Below, piece by piece: positions 50,089-58,265 of a stretch of DNA of 64,000 nucleotides. Position 1 is the stretch's first letter. Each line of letters starts with the position of its first letter. This DNA comes from JAPEKQ01 sp964516845. GTDB lineage: Bacteria; Joyebacterota; Joyebacteria; Joyebacterales; Joyebacteraceae. The stretch spans positions 44,359 through 108,358 of the forward strand of contig CAZEXP010000003.1 in the NCBI GenBank assembly GCA_964516845.1, read 5' to 3'. A program made the translations under genes and the position numbers. The notes under the pieces are model-generated. The model was given only the letters and a program-made list of their open reading frames with translations. It did no database searches and was not told the origin of the DNA.

Positions 50089-50820
50089 ATGAGAACAGCA
50101 GCAGTCTCCCGATACGACCAGGATCCGACGCGCGTCGCGCGTGCCGCGGGCGCCGCGATGGTCGCGGCGCTGCTCAGCGTGGTCCTGGGCTCCACGCTCG
50201 CGGCGGCTGCGGTCGGATGCTCACTCAACGACCCCGATCGCGACGTGATGCGAATCTTCCCGGACGCGACATCGTACCGGACGGAGTTCGTGAACATCAA
50301 CGACCGCGGCGGTGAACCGCTGGCCGCGCGTCTGGAAACCGTGCTCGAAGACGAGCTGGACCCGGTGTTCGAAGCGCTCGACGTGGACTATGCGTACTAC
50401 ACGGTGCTCGCAGGGTCCGATTTCATCGGACGCATCCACGGGGTCAACCAGAAGGGCATGTACGGCGGGATGCAGCTCATCCTGGCCACGGACCCGTCGC
50501 GTGTCATCGTCGCGTTCTACTACCAGAAGCTCTCGTCGCCGGAGTCGGCGAGGTTCAGGAACGAGGCCTTCACGTCGCGGTTCGTTGGACTCTCGCTCGA
50601 CGACATCGTGGTGCTCAGGACGGCCGAAGGCGCACGGAGAGAGGACGCGCGACTGACCGCCTCCGCGGCGGACAAGCCGACCATTGAGGATCCGAGCGAG
50701 GAGAGCGCGGAGGACTTCCGCGCAACGCTCAGAGGCATCACGAAGAACCTGCTCCTGCTCCGGGCATTCTTCCCCATAGAGGAACCGACGGAGCAGGACA
50801 ACCAAGGAGGGGCACGATGA
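50089..50820 (+). CDS. Exported FMN-binding-like (RnfG/NosR-type fold) protein
   Basis: The 243-aa product has a signal or lipoprotein segment (AAMVAALLSVVLGSTLAAAAVGC). The core GRIHGVNQKGMYGGMQLILATDPSRVIVAFYYQK resembles the FMN-binding domain, in which G-x-x-G turns surround a strand that normally carries the flavin-linked Thr. No Ser/Thr-Gly-Ala-Thr motif is visible, so covalent flavin is not certain. SPESARFRNEAFTSRFVGLSLDDI and a helix-rich end (EDFRATLRGITKNLLLLRAFF) follow. The order of genes suggests a periplasmic factor serving the metal exporter. Its stop overlaps the next start (ATGA). Confidence 0.65.
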   Translation: MRTAAVSRYDQDPTRVARAAGAAMVAALLSVVLGSTLAAAAVGCSLNDPDRDVMRIFPDATSYRTEFVNINDRGGEPLAARLETVLEDELDPVFEALDVDYAYYTVLAGSDFIGRIHGVNQKGMYGGMQLILATDPSRVIVAFYYQKLSSPESARFRNEAFTSRFVGLSLDDIVVLRTAEGARREDARLTASAADKPTIEDPSEESAEDFRATLRGITKNLLLLRAFFPIEEPTEQDNQGGAR

Positions 50821-51200
50821 AGACGCTCAGAACAGCGACAGTCACAGCTGCAGCGCTTGTCTTCCTGGCAGTGCTGGCGGGGTGCGGCGGAAGTGCTGGT
50901 GGAGGCGAGCAGTTCGGCGAGGCGATGACGCTGACCGAGACCACGCCGCTGTCGACGATCCTGTCCGACCCGGCAGCTCACGACGGAAGCACCGTACGCA
51001 TCGAGGGAGAGATCCAGACGGAGTGCCCATCCGGCTGCTGGTTCAACCTCATTGATGAGGGGGCCGTGGTCCGTGTCGACCTGGCGCCGCACGGGATCGC
51101 GATACCCCAGCGCGTCGGGAGCAACGTGGTCGTTGAGGGCACGATCCGGGTCACCGACGGCCAGGTCATGGTCCTCGGGCAGGGGGTCGAACTCCGATGA
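50817..51200 (+). CDS. Small lipoprotein with OB-like fold and a Cys-Pro-x-x-Cys motif
   Basis: The 127-aa product has a lipobox (ALVFLAVLAGC). The body is a five-strand OB-like barrel (STVRIEGEIQTECPSGCWFNLID, VVRVDLAPHGIAIPQRVGSNVVVEGTI). ECPSGCW gives two Cys three residues apart, facing the solvent in this fold, a good candidate for Cu(I) or redox chemistry. It overlaps both neighbours by an ATGA, so it is made in fixed ratio with them. It may hand metal to the exporter or keep a partner reduced (inference). Homologues may carry DUF4920-type names. Confidence 0.7.
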   Translation: MKTLRTATVTAAALVFLAVLAGCGGSAGGGEQFGEAMTLTETTPLSTILSDPAAHDGSTVRIEGEIQTECPSGCWFNLIDEGAVVRVDLAPHGIAIPQRVGSNVVVEGTIRVTDGQVMVLGQGVELR

Positions 51201-52363
51201 ATGTCTTCCGACTCGCGATCCGGGTCCTCTGGCGCCGGAAGATCCGCTCCGCGCTGACGATCGGCGGAGTCGGCATCGCCGTCGCCGTGCTCGTCAGCCT
51301 CCTGGCCTTCGACGCGGGGTATCAGGAGGCGCTCAGGACGGACATCGACCGCATGGGGTATCAGGTGCTCGTCACGGCCAAGGGATGCCCGTACGAGGCG
51401 GCAACACTGATGCTCAAGGGCGGAGGTGGACTCCGGTACATGGAGGAAGAGGTCTACGACAGGATCGTCGTCGATCCGCGCATCCGCCAGATCGCCCCGC
51501 AGCTCGTCGCGACAACGTTCAACGACGGAAGCGTAACGATGTTCGTCGGGATCACGGACGCATACGCCGAGCTCAAGCCCTGGCTCGAGTATCGGTCGGG
51601 CGGCTGGTTCACGCATGGACAGGCGGACGAAGCGATCCTCGGGTACGAGGCTGCGGAACTCGAACAGCGTTCCGTCGGCGACCGCATCTTCGTCCCCGGC
51701 GCGGACAAGCTGCTGACGGTCGTGGGCGTGTTCGAACGCACGGGGACGCAGGACGATGGCGCTGTCTTCATTCCCCTCCACACGGCGCAGGCAACGTTCA
51801 ATCTCCAGGACAAGATCAGCGGTATCGGTATCCGTCTCAACGACATCACTGAGCTGACCCAGTTCGAGGAGGATCTCTACGACGAGCCTGGCATTCAGGT
51901 CGTCAGCATGGCGCAGGTCAAGGGCACCATCCTCAACCTCATTGCGTCTGCGCGGGTCCTCGCCAGTTCGATCGCCGCGATCGCCATCGTCGTGGCCGTG
52001 ATCGGCGTGATGAACACGATCCTCGTCTCCGTGTTCGAGCGGACAAAGCAGATCGGCGTGATGAAGGCGATGGGCGCCTCGAGGCTCGACGTGTTCAAGA
52101 TCGTCTGGGCGGAGACCACGCTGGTCTGTCTGTTCGGGGGCATCACCGGCTCCGCGCTCGCCATTGTGGGCGGCGGCTTCGCGGAACAGATCGTCCGGAG
52201 CATCCTCCCCTACGCCCCGAGCGGGAAGCTGATCGCGGTCTCGCTTCCTCTGGTCCTCATCGCGCTCGCCGGTGCGGTGGCCACAGGATTCATCGCCTGT
52301 CTCTATCCCGCAGCGCGAGCCGCCTCGATGAAGCCCGTCGAAGCCATCAGAAGTGGAGAGTGA
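51197..52363 (+). CDS. MacB/FtsX-type ABC exporter membrane subunit
   Basis: The 388-aa product has one N-terminal membrane helix (ALTIGGVGIAVAVLVSLLAFD), a large periplasmic MacB-like core (residues 45-250), and three C-terminal helices (SIAAIAIVVAVIGVMNTILV, LFGGITGSALAIVGGGF, VLIALAGAVATGFIACLYPA). The FtsX motif VFERTKQIGVMKAMGASRLDV is clear. The periplasmic core holds an unusual segment, AKGCPYEAATLMLKGGGGLRYM, with an exposed Cys-Pro. With the next ATPase it forms a mechanotransmitting exporter of MacAB/LolCDE type. No MacA adaptor is present; the lipoprotein and FMN-like protein occupy that place in the operon. Confidence 0.88.
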   Translation: MNVFRLAIRVLWRRKIRSALTIGGVGIAVAVLVSLLAFDAGYQEALRTDIDRMGYQVLVTAKGCPYEAATLMLKGGGGLRYMEEEVYDRIVVDPRIRQIAPQLVATTFNDGSVTMFVGITDAYAELKPWLEYRSGGWFTHGQADEAILGYEAAELEQRSVGDRIFVPGADKLLTVVGVFERTGTQDDGAVFIPLHTAQATFNLQDKISGIGIRLNDITELTQFEEDLYDEPGIQVVSMAQVKGTILNLIASARVLASSIAAIAIVVAVIGVMNTILVSVFERTKQIGVMKAMGASRLDVFKIVWAETTLVCLFGGITGSALAIVGGGFAEQIVRSILPYAPSGKLIAVSLPLVLIALAGAVATGFIACLYPAARAASMKPVEAIRSGE

Positions 52364-52366
52364 CGC

Positions 52367-53089
52367 ATGAGCATCACGATCATGGACCCTGAGACCGCGC
52401 ACACCGAGCTCACGAAGGACGTCGGCCCGGCCATCGTCGCGCGGAACCTCAGAAAGACATTCGCGCTCCCCGCCGAGGACGTCCACGCGGTCGACCGCGT
52501 CGATCTCGAGATCGCGCGAGGCGAGTTCGTCACGATCATGGGACCGTCCGGGTCGGGCAAGACAACGCTCCTCGATCTTCTCGGCGGCCTTGAGACGGTC
52601 TCCGACGGTCAGCTGATCGTGCTCGGCCGCGACATCTCGTCGGCCAGAGAGAGCGAGCTGGTCAAGCTCCGCCGCGGCAGGATCGGATTCGTGTTCCAGG
52701 ACTTCCTGCTTCTGCCCGAGCTGACGGCCATTGAGAACGTGGCACTCCCTGCCACCTTCGCCCGACGACCGCTCGACATGGGCACGGCGATGGCGCACCT
52801 CGTCCGGGTCGGTCTCGAACACCGTGCGTCGCATCTCCCGAAGGAACTCTCGGGGGGAGAGCGCCAGCGCGTCGCAATCGCGCGGGCGCTGGCGATGTCG
52901 ACCGACCTGCTGCTCGCCGACGAACCCACGGGGAACCTCGACTCGAAGAATTCAAGGGACGTCTTCGCACTCCTCCGGGAGCTCAACGAGCGAGATGGTC
53001 TGACCATCGTCGCGACGACGCACGACGAGAAGCTCGGTGCGACCGCCGACCGCTCCATCAATCTCTGCGACGGACGGATCGTGGCGTAG
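52367..53089 (+). CDS. MacB/LolD-type ABC exporter ATPase
   Basis: The 240-aa product has Walker A GPSGSGKTTLLDLL, Q-loop FVFQDFLLLPELTAIENV, signature LSGGERQRVAIARAL, Walker B LLLADEPTGNLDSKNS and a switch region ATTHDEK. A 20-residue N-terminal extension precedes the usual start. It closes the csoR operon and lies 3 bases after the permease gene. No terminator hairpin is visible before the promoter at 53105. Confidence 0.92.
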   Translation: MSITIMDPETAHTELTKDVGPAIVARNLRKTFALPAEDVHAVDRVDLEIARGEFVTIMGPSGSGKTTLLDLLGGLETVSDGQLIVLGRDISSARESELVKLRRGRIGFVFQDFLLLPELTAIENVALPATFARRPLDMGTAMAHLVRVGLEHRASHLPKELSGGERQRVAIARALAMSTDLLLADEPTGNLDSKNSRDVFALLRELNERDGLTIVATTHDEKLGATADRSINLCDGRIVA

Positions 53090-53104
53090 TCGCAAGCTGA
53101 ACAC

Positions 53105-53133
53105 TTGACATATCCAGTTGTACTCGCTATACT
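53105..53133 (+). promoter_or_regulatory. Near-consensus promoter for the exported protein at 53227
   Basis: TTGACA (53105-53110), 17 bases, TATACT (53128-53133). Confidence 0.88.
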
Positions 53134-53226
53134 TGCTCCACTGCTGAGGTTGCGAGCCCAGTCAGCTATGGTGTTCTGCAGACACGAACCCTCACGCGTC
53201 TCAAGACGCAGAGAGGAGAGTCGCAG

Positions 53227-53880
53227 ATGCGTATGCTGCTTGTGCTTGTGATCGTCGCGCTTCTGGCCGCAGCAGCCCCCGCCAGCGAGATCTTCATCTG
53301 GTTCTACGGAACCGGCGTCGGAGACTTCATCACTGACAGCCCCCCCGTCTTCACCGGTGCCATGAACTCGGGTGGTGACATCACTGAGGGCTCCTGGGCC
53401 ATCGCCGTCCCCGACGCAGCATGGCCGGACACGTCGGATCCCGCAGTGCGGACGCAGTATTTCTGGAACACGTTCTTCGCCGGCAACTACACACCTGGCA
53501 CACCGGGCTACTGGATCGGCTACATCGACGTGAACCATGGCCTGCCCGCGCAGCCCACACTCGACATCGTCGACGACACGTTCGGCGGGACGATGACGGG
53601 CGTATGCACGATCCAGATGCTGGTTACCGACGACAACAACGACGGCGTGCTGGATGACGGTGAGTTCTGTCAGGGCAGCTTCAGCGGATGCATCGTGATC
53701 ATCCGCGAGGGGACCGGGGTCTACGACGGCTATGCCGGGACCGGAAGCTACAACGGTTCGTTCACCGTGGACTGCCCGGCGTCCATGCACACATGGAACT
53801 TCGGGATGTACATCTGGATCGACAACGCAGCGCCGGTCGAGAGTATGACCTGGAGCTCGATCAAGGCGCTGTACAAGTAG
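53227..53880 (+). CDS. Exported protein of unknown fold with WG-IKA-like C-terminal tail
   Basis: The start is ATG 53227, with GAGAGGAGAG upstream. The 217-aa product has a signal peptide (MRMLLVLVIVALLAAAAPAS). The mature part is Asp/Gly/Thr-rich with aromatic strands (IFIWFYGTGVGDFITDSPPV, GYWIGYIDVNHGLPAQPTL) and a DDNNDGVLDDGE loop like a calcium site. Its tail VESMTWSSIKALYK is the most diverged of the seven: Ser replaces Gly after Trp, and Lys replaces the last Arg. It has its own near-consensus promoter and a strong terminator. Function unknown beyond export. Confidence 0.82.
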   Translation: MRMLLVLVIVALLAAAAPASEIFIWFYGTGVGDFITDSPPVFTGAMNSGGDITEGSWAIAVPDAAWPDTSDPAVRTQYFWNTFFAGNYTPGTPGYWIGYIDVNHGLPAQPTLDIVDDTFGGTMTGVCTIQMLVTDDNNDGVLDDGEFCQGSFSGCIVIIREGTGVYDGYAGTGSYNGSFTVDCPASMHTWNFGMYIWIDNAAPVESMTWSSIKALYK

Positions 53881-53944
53881 GATTGGTGTGTCGGGCCGCC
53901 CGAGGGCGCGGACGCTCCGGAACTGCGCCCGGAACAGACAACAC

Positions 53945-53976
53945 GAAAGCCCCGCCTTCAGGCGGGGCTTTCTTCG
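53945..53976 (+). terminator. Terminator after the gene ending at 53880
   Basis: A perfect 12-bp stem, GAAAGCCCCGCC / GGCGGGGCTTTC, with loop TTCA, followed by TTCG. Confidence 0.88.
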
Positions 53977-54107
53977 TTCACGTCAGCTGTCTACGTGCCG
54001 GTCGCCTATTCAGCGAACGGCGGCCGTGCCCGCGAGACGAACGAACCCGGTTCAGAGTTCAGGCCGGAGACACATCACGTCGCTGGTCAGGGAGTCAGTC
54101 GGGAAGG

Positions 54108-55487
54108 TCAGTGAACCGGATCGGTGCTGAGGTCGTGGACGGCTTCGTCGACGGCGTCGCCGTGTGCCCGTTCGTATTCGCGAAGTCCGCGTGTCAGCTC
54201 GTCGTCCGTTGCCTGCTCGACGTCGACCTTTCCGGAAGAGATGAGTTCGATGAATACGCTGACGACCTGGGGATCGAACTGCTTGCCGCTGCAGTTCTCC
54301 ACTTCAGTGAGTGTGTTCTGCAGACCCATGGACTTCCGGTAGGGTCGGTCCGACATCATCGCGTCGAAGGCGTCGACCACGTTGACGATACGTGACTCGA
54401 GCGGGATTTCATCGCCCGCGATCCCGTGGGGGTATCCCTTGCCGTCGAACCGCTCGTGGTGATGAAGCACGACGTCCTCAGCGTTCCCCAGGAACCTCAG
54501 CCCCTTGACGATCCCCGCGCCCCTGGCGGGGTGCGATCGGATCATCTGCCACTCACCGTCACTGAGCTTCCCCACCTTCATGAGAACATTGTTGTCGACA
54601 CCGATCTTCCCGATGTCGTGGACCAGACTCGCAAGCTCGATCGTTGTCACACGTCGCTCGTCGACGCCCAGCTTCCTCGCAACGGCGACCGAGTACTTCG
54701 CGACGCGACGAGAGTGTCCTGCAGTGAACGGGTCACTCGCGTCGATCGCCGAGGTCAGTGCGCGGATCGTCATGATGTGCTCTTCGCGCATCTCGGTGTA
54801 GAGCTTGAATACGTAGCGGGCCAGGATGAGCGGCATGAGGAACAGCCCGACGCCCAGGAACCCGACATCGCGATAGACGACAACCATGAGGGCGCCGAGC
54901 GGCACGAAGGCAGGCAGGTGCGTCAGGGTCCACGCGTAGGTCGACTGCCAGACACGCCATGGGCTCTCTCCCTTCCACAATCCAACGATGGCGCTCACCA
55001 TCAACGTATTGACCGCGAAGTACGTCAGCCCGCACGCGGCGATCGGGAGCATCAGCTGCGCGAGTGACGCGGCCGAACGACCGCCGAACGCTTCGAAGGC
55101 CAGACCGGCCGCGGTGATGGTGATGATGAAGACACAGATGTTGAACAGTACGCGGTCCGCAGGACGGCGCTGGATGACGATCTGCGTTACGACGCACGCG
55201 ATGACCGAAACGATGGCGGCCGCCGCTGGGCCGAACAGAACGATGGCCGCGTAGTCCAACGAAGAGGAGACAGCGATGTAGGCACGTCCGCCGTGGAGTT
55301 CTATCGCGCTCATGTCCGCAATGACCACGAACGCGACCCACATCGCGATCGGCACCCAGCTCGTGAGCGACACCGACGGGAAGGTCATGTATGCGATGGC
55401 CGCGCCAATCGCGATCACCGCGGAGTAGTAGACCCGGAAGGGCGCGGTCGTGCCCGCGAAGATCCCTCCCCCCTGTCGTTCCGCCAT
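54108..55487 (-). CDS. Membrane HD-GYP domain protein, putative c-di-GMP phosphodiesterase
   Basis: The start chosen is ATG 55487 with GGGGGAAC upstream. The 459-aa product has seven or eight hydrophobic segments in its first 240 residues (MASE-like sensor), then the HD-GYP domain. The metal and GYP motifs are intact: AGHSRRVAKYSVAVARKLG, LASLVHDIGKIGV, VVLHHHERFDGKGYPHGIAGDEIPL and DAFDAMMSDRPYRK. HD-GYP enzymes hydrolyse the second messenger c-di-GMP. The sensor's signal is unknown. It is divergent from the exported protein at 55754; its promoter is not clear. Confidence 0.9.
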   Translation of the reverse strand: MAERQGGGIFAGTTAPFRVYYSAVIAIGAAIAYMTFPSVSLTSWVPIAMWVAFVVIADMSAIELHGGRAYIAVSSSLDYAAIVLFGPAAAAIVSVIACVVTQIVIQRRPADRVLFNICVFIITITAAGLAFEAFGGRSAASLAQLMLPIAACGLTYFAVNTLMVSAIVGLWKGESPWRVWQSTYAWTLTHLPAFVPLGALMVVVYRDVGFLGVGLFLMPLILARYVFKLYTEMREEHIMTIRALTSAIDASDPFTAGHSRRVAKYSVAVARKLGVDERRVTTIELASLVHDIGKIGVDNNVLMKVGKLSDGEWQMIRSHPARGAGIVKGLRFLGNAEDVVLHHHERFDGKGYPHGIAGDEIPLESRIVNVVDAFDAMMSDRPYRKSMGLQNTLTEVENCSGKQFDPQVVSVFIELISSGKVDVEQATDDELTRGLREYERAHGDAVDEAVHDLSTDPVH

Positions 55488-55667
55488 CAGTTCCCCCTGC
55501 CTGCCGCCGCGATGCAAGTCGCCACGACGAAGCCCGCTGCACGAGCAGTCTCCTCGCGCCGCGCTCCTCAGAAGACGGCACTCCGTCACACAGAGATACT
55601 GCACCTATCATGCCAAACTCGGACGAGAAGGATGCTGAGCTTCGCTCATGGCACGGCTTTTTCGGGG

Positions 55668-55696
55668 TTGACGCACCGGTCAGCTCTCGGTTAGCG
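55668..55696 (+). promoter_or_regulatory. Possible promoter for the exported protein at 55754
   Basis: TTGACG (55668-55673), 17 bases, TTAGCG (55691-55696). The -10 is poor. Confidence 0.55.
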
Positions 55697-55753
55697 TACG
55701 GGCACACTGGATGGAAGGATGCACGGGTGCTCAGAGACTGTGAGGGGGGCTCT

Positions 55754-56482
55754 GTGAGGAAACAGCTAGGATTGCTTCTCTGCCTGGTTGGTGCGACCGC
55801 ACTTCTCGGTACACCGTTGACCGCCTTCTCGGCGCTCAACGAGTATCTGCCCCTGGAGCTCGGGTTCTACTGGGAGTACCAGTTGCCGTCCGGGACGGAG
55901 CTCAGAACCGTCGACCGTCACATCGAACTCGATGCGGACCTGATCTTCGTGATCGTCACGACCGGGACGACGCCGAACGCCGGGCTTGAGGAGTACTGGA
56001 ACAACGGAGAGAGTACGCGTCATGAGGACGCGGTGCTCTACGGGTACCACCATACGGTGGACGATACCGGGCGCCTCTACGATCCCAAGGTCCGGATGGC
56101 CCGCAAGGACATGAAGGTCGGCGACGATTGGCATGATGATGTGGACATCTACCTCCAACCCGGGAACGTCCACATCGGCAGATACCGGTTCGACCACGTT
56201 GTCGAGGACACAATGACGATCGTCCTCCCTGCCGGACTGTTCCACACGGCGGCTGTCGCGACGACGATCACGCCCGACAAGGGCGGAGAGCCTCGTCCCT
56301 GTGACCCTACTGGTCGTGGCATGGCAGCGGGCTCCCGTGGCGGAAAGACCTGGTGGGCGGTCGCGACCGGCGTGGTCCAGCAGGAACTCGACGGTGGCGG
56401 AACCGCCCAGCTCCTCGACTACGACGTGCTAAACCCGGTCGAGCCATCCACATGGGGACGTATCAAGGCCCAGTACCGCTAG
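55754..56482 (+). CDS. Exported protein with WG-IKA C-terminal tail
   Basis: The start chosen is GTG 55754, with GAGGGGGG at 55742-55749; longer starts would run through the promoter. The 242-aa product has a signal peptide (LGLLLCLVGATALLGTPLTAFS). The mature part begins ALNEYLPLELGFYWEYQLPSG and is beta-rich, with repeated Tyr/Trp strands (GKTWWAVATGVVQQELDGGG). I recognise no family; the opening resembles periplasmic proteins of the DUF3108-like/LolA-like shape only loosely. The tail is VEPSTWGRIKAQYR. It is a single-gene unit with a perfect terminator. Confidence 0.82.
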   Translation: MRKQLGLLLCLVGATALLGTPLTAFSALNEYLPLELGFYWEYQLPSGTELRTVDRHIELDADLIFVIVTTGTTPNAGLEEYWNNGESTRHEDAVLYGYHHTVDDTGRLYDPKVRMARKDMKVGDDWHDDVDIYLQPGNVHIGRYRFDHVVEDTMTIVLPAGLFHTAAVATTITPDKGGEPRPCDPTGRGMAAGSRGGKTWWAVATGVVQQELDGGGTAQLLDYDVLNPVEPSTWGRIKAQYR

Positions 56483-56509
56483 ATTTCAGAACTCTCCTCA
56501 CACCCCACC

Positions 56510-56543
56510 GACGAGGCGGCAGACAACACTCTGCCGCCTCGTC
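56510..56543 (+). terminator. Terminator after the gene ending at 56482
   Basis: A perfect 14-bp stem, GACGAGGCGGCAGA / TCTGCCGCCTCGTC, with loop CAACAC. Confidence 0.85.
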
Positions 56544-56609
56544 GCGTCATCCCCAAACCCCACATCGGCTCGCCGGACCTGCATGTCCCCCAACACTTCC
56601 ACTCCCCGC

Positions 56610-56638
56610 TTGACAGGATCCGGGCATCTTGGTATATT
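56610..56638 (+). promoter_or_regulatory. Promoter of the three-gene operon at 56686
   Basis: TTGACA (56610-56615), 17 bases, TATATT (56633-56638). Confidence 0.87.
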
Positions 56639-56640
56639 TG

Positions 56641-56662
56641 CTTTGTATTACAAAGTACTTTG
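56641..56662 (+). promoter_or_regulatory. Overlapping palindromic operator at the start site
   Basis: CTTTGTA-T-TACAAAG (56641-56655) is a perfect 7-1-7 palindrome. It shares its right half with CAAAGTACTTTG (56651-56662), a perfect 12-base palindrome. The three half-sites sit exactly over the predicted transcription start, so a repressor here would block the promoter. The winged-helix protein encoded second in the operon is the natural candidate. Confidence 0.8.
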
Positions 56663-56685
56663 CCCCATGCGAAAGGAGATGCCCC

Positions 56686-57288
56686 TTGAACCAGGCAACA
56701 GCGCAGCAGCAACTCGATGTCATCCGGGCCATGGTCGACAGGAGCAGACGCGAGACCGCGGAGTCCGGGCACTTCTTCATCTGGATCGGCGTTCTGTCGA
56801 CACTGGGTGTGTTTGTGATCAGGATGCTCGAGGTGACGGGCCGCGGAGCCGCGATCATCCCGACACTCGCAGCCCTCACTGTCGGAAACGGCATCCTCGC
56901 CTATGTGGCGATCGTGCGCGGGAGGAGAAACGCGGGCGCGCGGTCATACGCCTCGCGTGTCTGCTACAGCGTCTGGCTCGCATGCGGGATAGCAGCGATT
57001 CTCGCGGCACTTCTCCTCCCCCTCCTTGGCGCGGTCCCGTGGAACCTCGTGCCGGTCCTGGTCGCGCTCATCATCGGTGTCGGCGTGTTCTCCACCGGCG
57101 TGATCCTCGAATCCGGAAGCCTTCTGTGGGGCAGTCTCGCGTGGTGGGCCTCCGCGATCGCGATGGCAATGATCCGGGGCGGGGATCGCGCGTATATCAT
57201 GGCCGCCGCGATCGTCCTCGGATGGATTCTTCCGGGCGTCGCACTCAACAGAACCTACAGACGGCAGCGTGACGATCATGACCGGTGA
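56686..57288 (+). CDS. Six-helix membrane protein linked to a winged-helix regulator
   Basis: The start chosen is TTG 56686, with AAAGGAGA at 56672-56679. The 200-aa product has a short helical N-terminus (ATAQQQLDVIRAMVDRSRRE), then about six hydrophobic segments (FIWIGVLSTLGVFVIRML, IIPTLAALTVGNGILAYV, VWLACGIAAILAALLLPLL, LVPVLVALIIGVGVFSTGVI, YIMAAAIVLGWILPGVAL). It resembles small inner-membrane proteins that precede PF13601-type regulators in FCB and gamma-proteobacterial genomes. The function of such proteins is not known. It overlaps the regulator gene by 11 bases or more. Confidence 0.75.
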   Translation: MNQATAQQQLDVIRAMVDRSRRETAESGHFFIWIGVLSTLGVFVIRMLEVTGRGAAIIPTLAALTVGNGILAYVAIVRGRRNAGARSYASRVCYSVWLACGIAAILAALLLPLLGAVPWNLVPVLVALIIGVGVFSTGVILESGSLLWGSLAWWASAIAMAMIRGGDRAYIMAAAIVLGWILPGVALNRTYRRQRDDHDR

Positions 57289-57598
57289 GCCTCCGATCAC
57301 GACCCTCGATCCACTGGTCCACGCCCCGGTGCGGCTCGCCGTCCTCTCCATCCTCGCAAGCACTGAGGACGCCGACTTCGTGTTCCTGCGAGAGACAACG
57401 GGCACAAGCGACGGCAACCTCAGCGCACATCTGAGGAAACTCGAGGAGGCGGGATACGTCACGGTCAACAAGGGCTTCAAGGGCCGGAGGCCGCACACGA
57501 CGTGCGCGATGACTCGCGCGGGACGGGCGGCCTTCACGGACTACCTGGACAAGCTGGAGCAGTTCATCAGACAACAGCGAGGCGGAGAGGAGGAATGA
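57278..57598 (+). CDS. Winged-helix regulator (PF13601/HTH_27 type)
   Basis: The start is ATG 57278, or GTG 57269. The 106-aa product has the winged-helix order VHAPVRLAVLSILAS, FVFLRETTGTSDGNLSAHLRKLEEAGYVTVNKGFKGRRPHTT and MTRAGRAAFTDYLDKLEQF. The FxxLRxxTxxxDGNLSxHLxxLExAGYVxxxK motif is diagnostic of this MarR/ArsR-related family. It probably binds the palindrome at 56641-56662 and regulates its own operon. No metal or redox ligands are obvious. Confidence 0.9.
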   Translation: MTGEPPITTLDPLVHAPVRLAVLSILASTEDADFVFLRETTGTSDGNLSAHLRKLEEAGYVTVNKGFKGRRPHTTCAMTRAGRAAFTDYLDKLEQFIRQQRGGEEE

Positions 57599-57599
57599 G

Positions 57600-58241
57600 A
57601 TGAGCGTGTCAAGATTCAGACTCGGATCGATTGCTGCCCTGGTGGTCGCGTGCACGTGCGTGGCGACGCCGGCGAGCTCCGGCGCCGCCGGAGCCGAGGA
57701 ACCCGACTCGCCCGGACAGCCGCTCGAGGTCATGGAAGGATTTCAGTACGGACTCTCGGAGGAGATCGTTCAGGAGTCCTTCTTCGAGCGATTCCCGAAG
57801 AACGACCTTCGTGACGTCGTCAAGACGATGGTCTGGGACGGGATGCTCATCCAGATGTTCGAGATGATGCTCCCGGGCTTCGAGTCGCTTCCCCTCAACG
57901 AGTTTCACCCGGTTCCGGAGTACGAGGGCTTCACGGTCGAGATGTGCGACTGGGGCGCGATCGAGATGCGTGACCTCAGACTCAAGTGGACGGGATCATC
58001 CACGATGCACGGCGAGACGTGCGCTGTTGTGCTGTTCCAGTCCTTCGCCAATCCCGTCGATGCGCCGGGGATCCGGGGACGTTCCTGCTACTGGGGTCAG
58101 GTCTGGGTCTCGCTCGACGACTGGGAAATCGAGTGCCTCACGATGAACGAGGATATCGTGCTCGAGATCCCCATGGGCGACGCGGGCAACCACATCATGA
58201 ACATGCAGCGCGACGTGCGGTTCGAGAAGACCTCGTCGTGA
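57600..58241 (+). CDS. Exported protein in the winged-helix operon, function unknown
   Basis: The start is ATG 57600, one base after the regulator stop; GGCGGAGAGGAGG is upstream. The 213-aa product has a signal peptide (LGSIAALVVACTCVATPASS). The mature part has three Cys-containing strands (FTVEMCDWGAIEMRDLRLKW, HGETCAVVLFQ, GRSCYWGQVWVSLDDWEIECL), suggesting disulfides and a beta-barrel or lipocalin-like shape. I do not recognise a family. Co-transcription with a membrane protein and a regulator suggests a sensing or envelope-maintenance module. It ends 24 bases from the convergent transketolase stop. Confidence 0.72.
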   Translation: MSVSRFRLGSIAALVVACTCVATPASSGAAGAEEPDSPGQPLEVMEGFQYGLSEEIVQESFFERFPKNDLRDVVKTMVWDGMLIQMFEMMLPGFESLPLNEFHPVPEYEGFTVEMCDWGAIEMRDLRLKWTGSSTMHGETCAVVLFQSFANPVDAPGIRGRSCYWGQVWVSLDDWEIECLTMNEDIVLEIPMGDAGNHIMNMQRDVRFEKTSS

Positions 58242-58265
58242 GCGTGATTGGGGTCAGGGGCCCCG

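Noticed and set aside
50978..52834. 618-codon minus-strand open frame across the ABC exporter genes
   Set aside because: Antisense shadow of genes with clear FtsX and Walker motifs.
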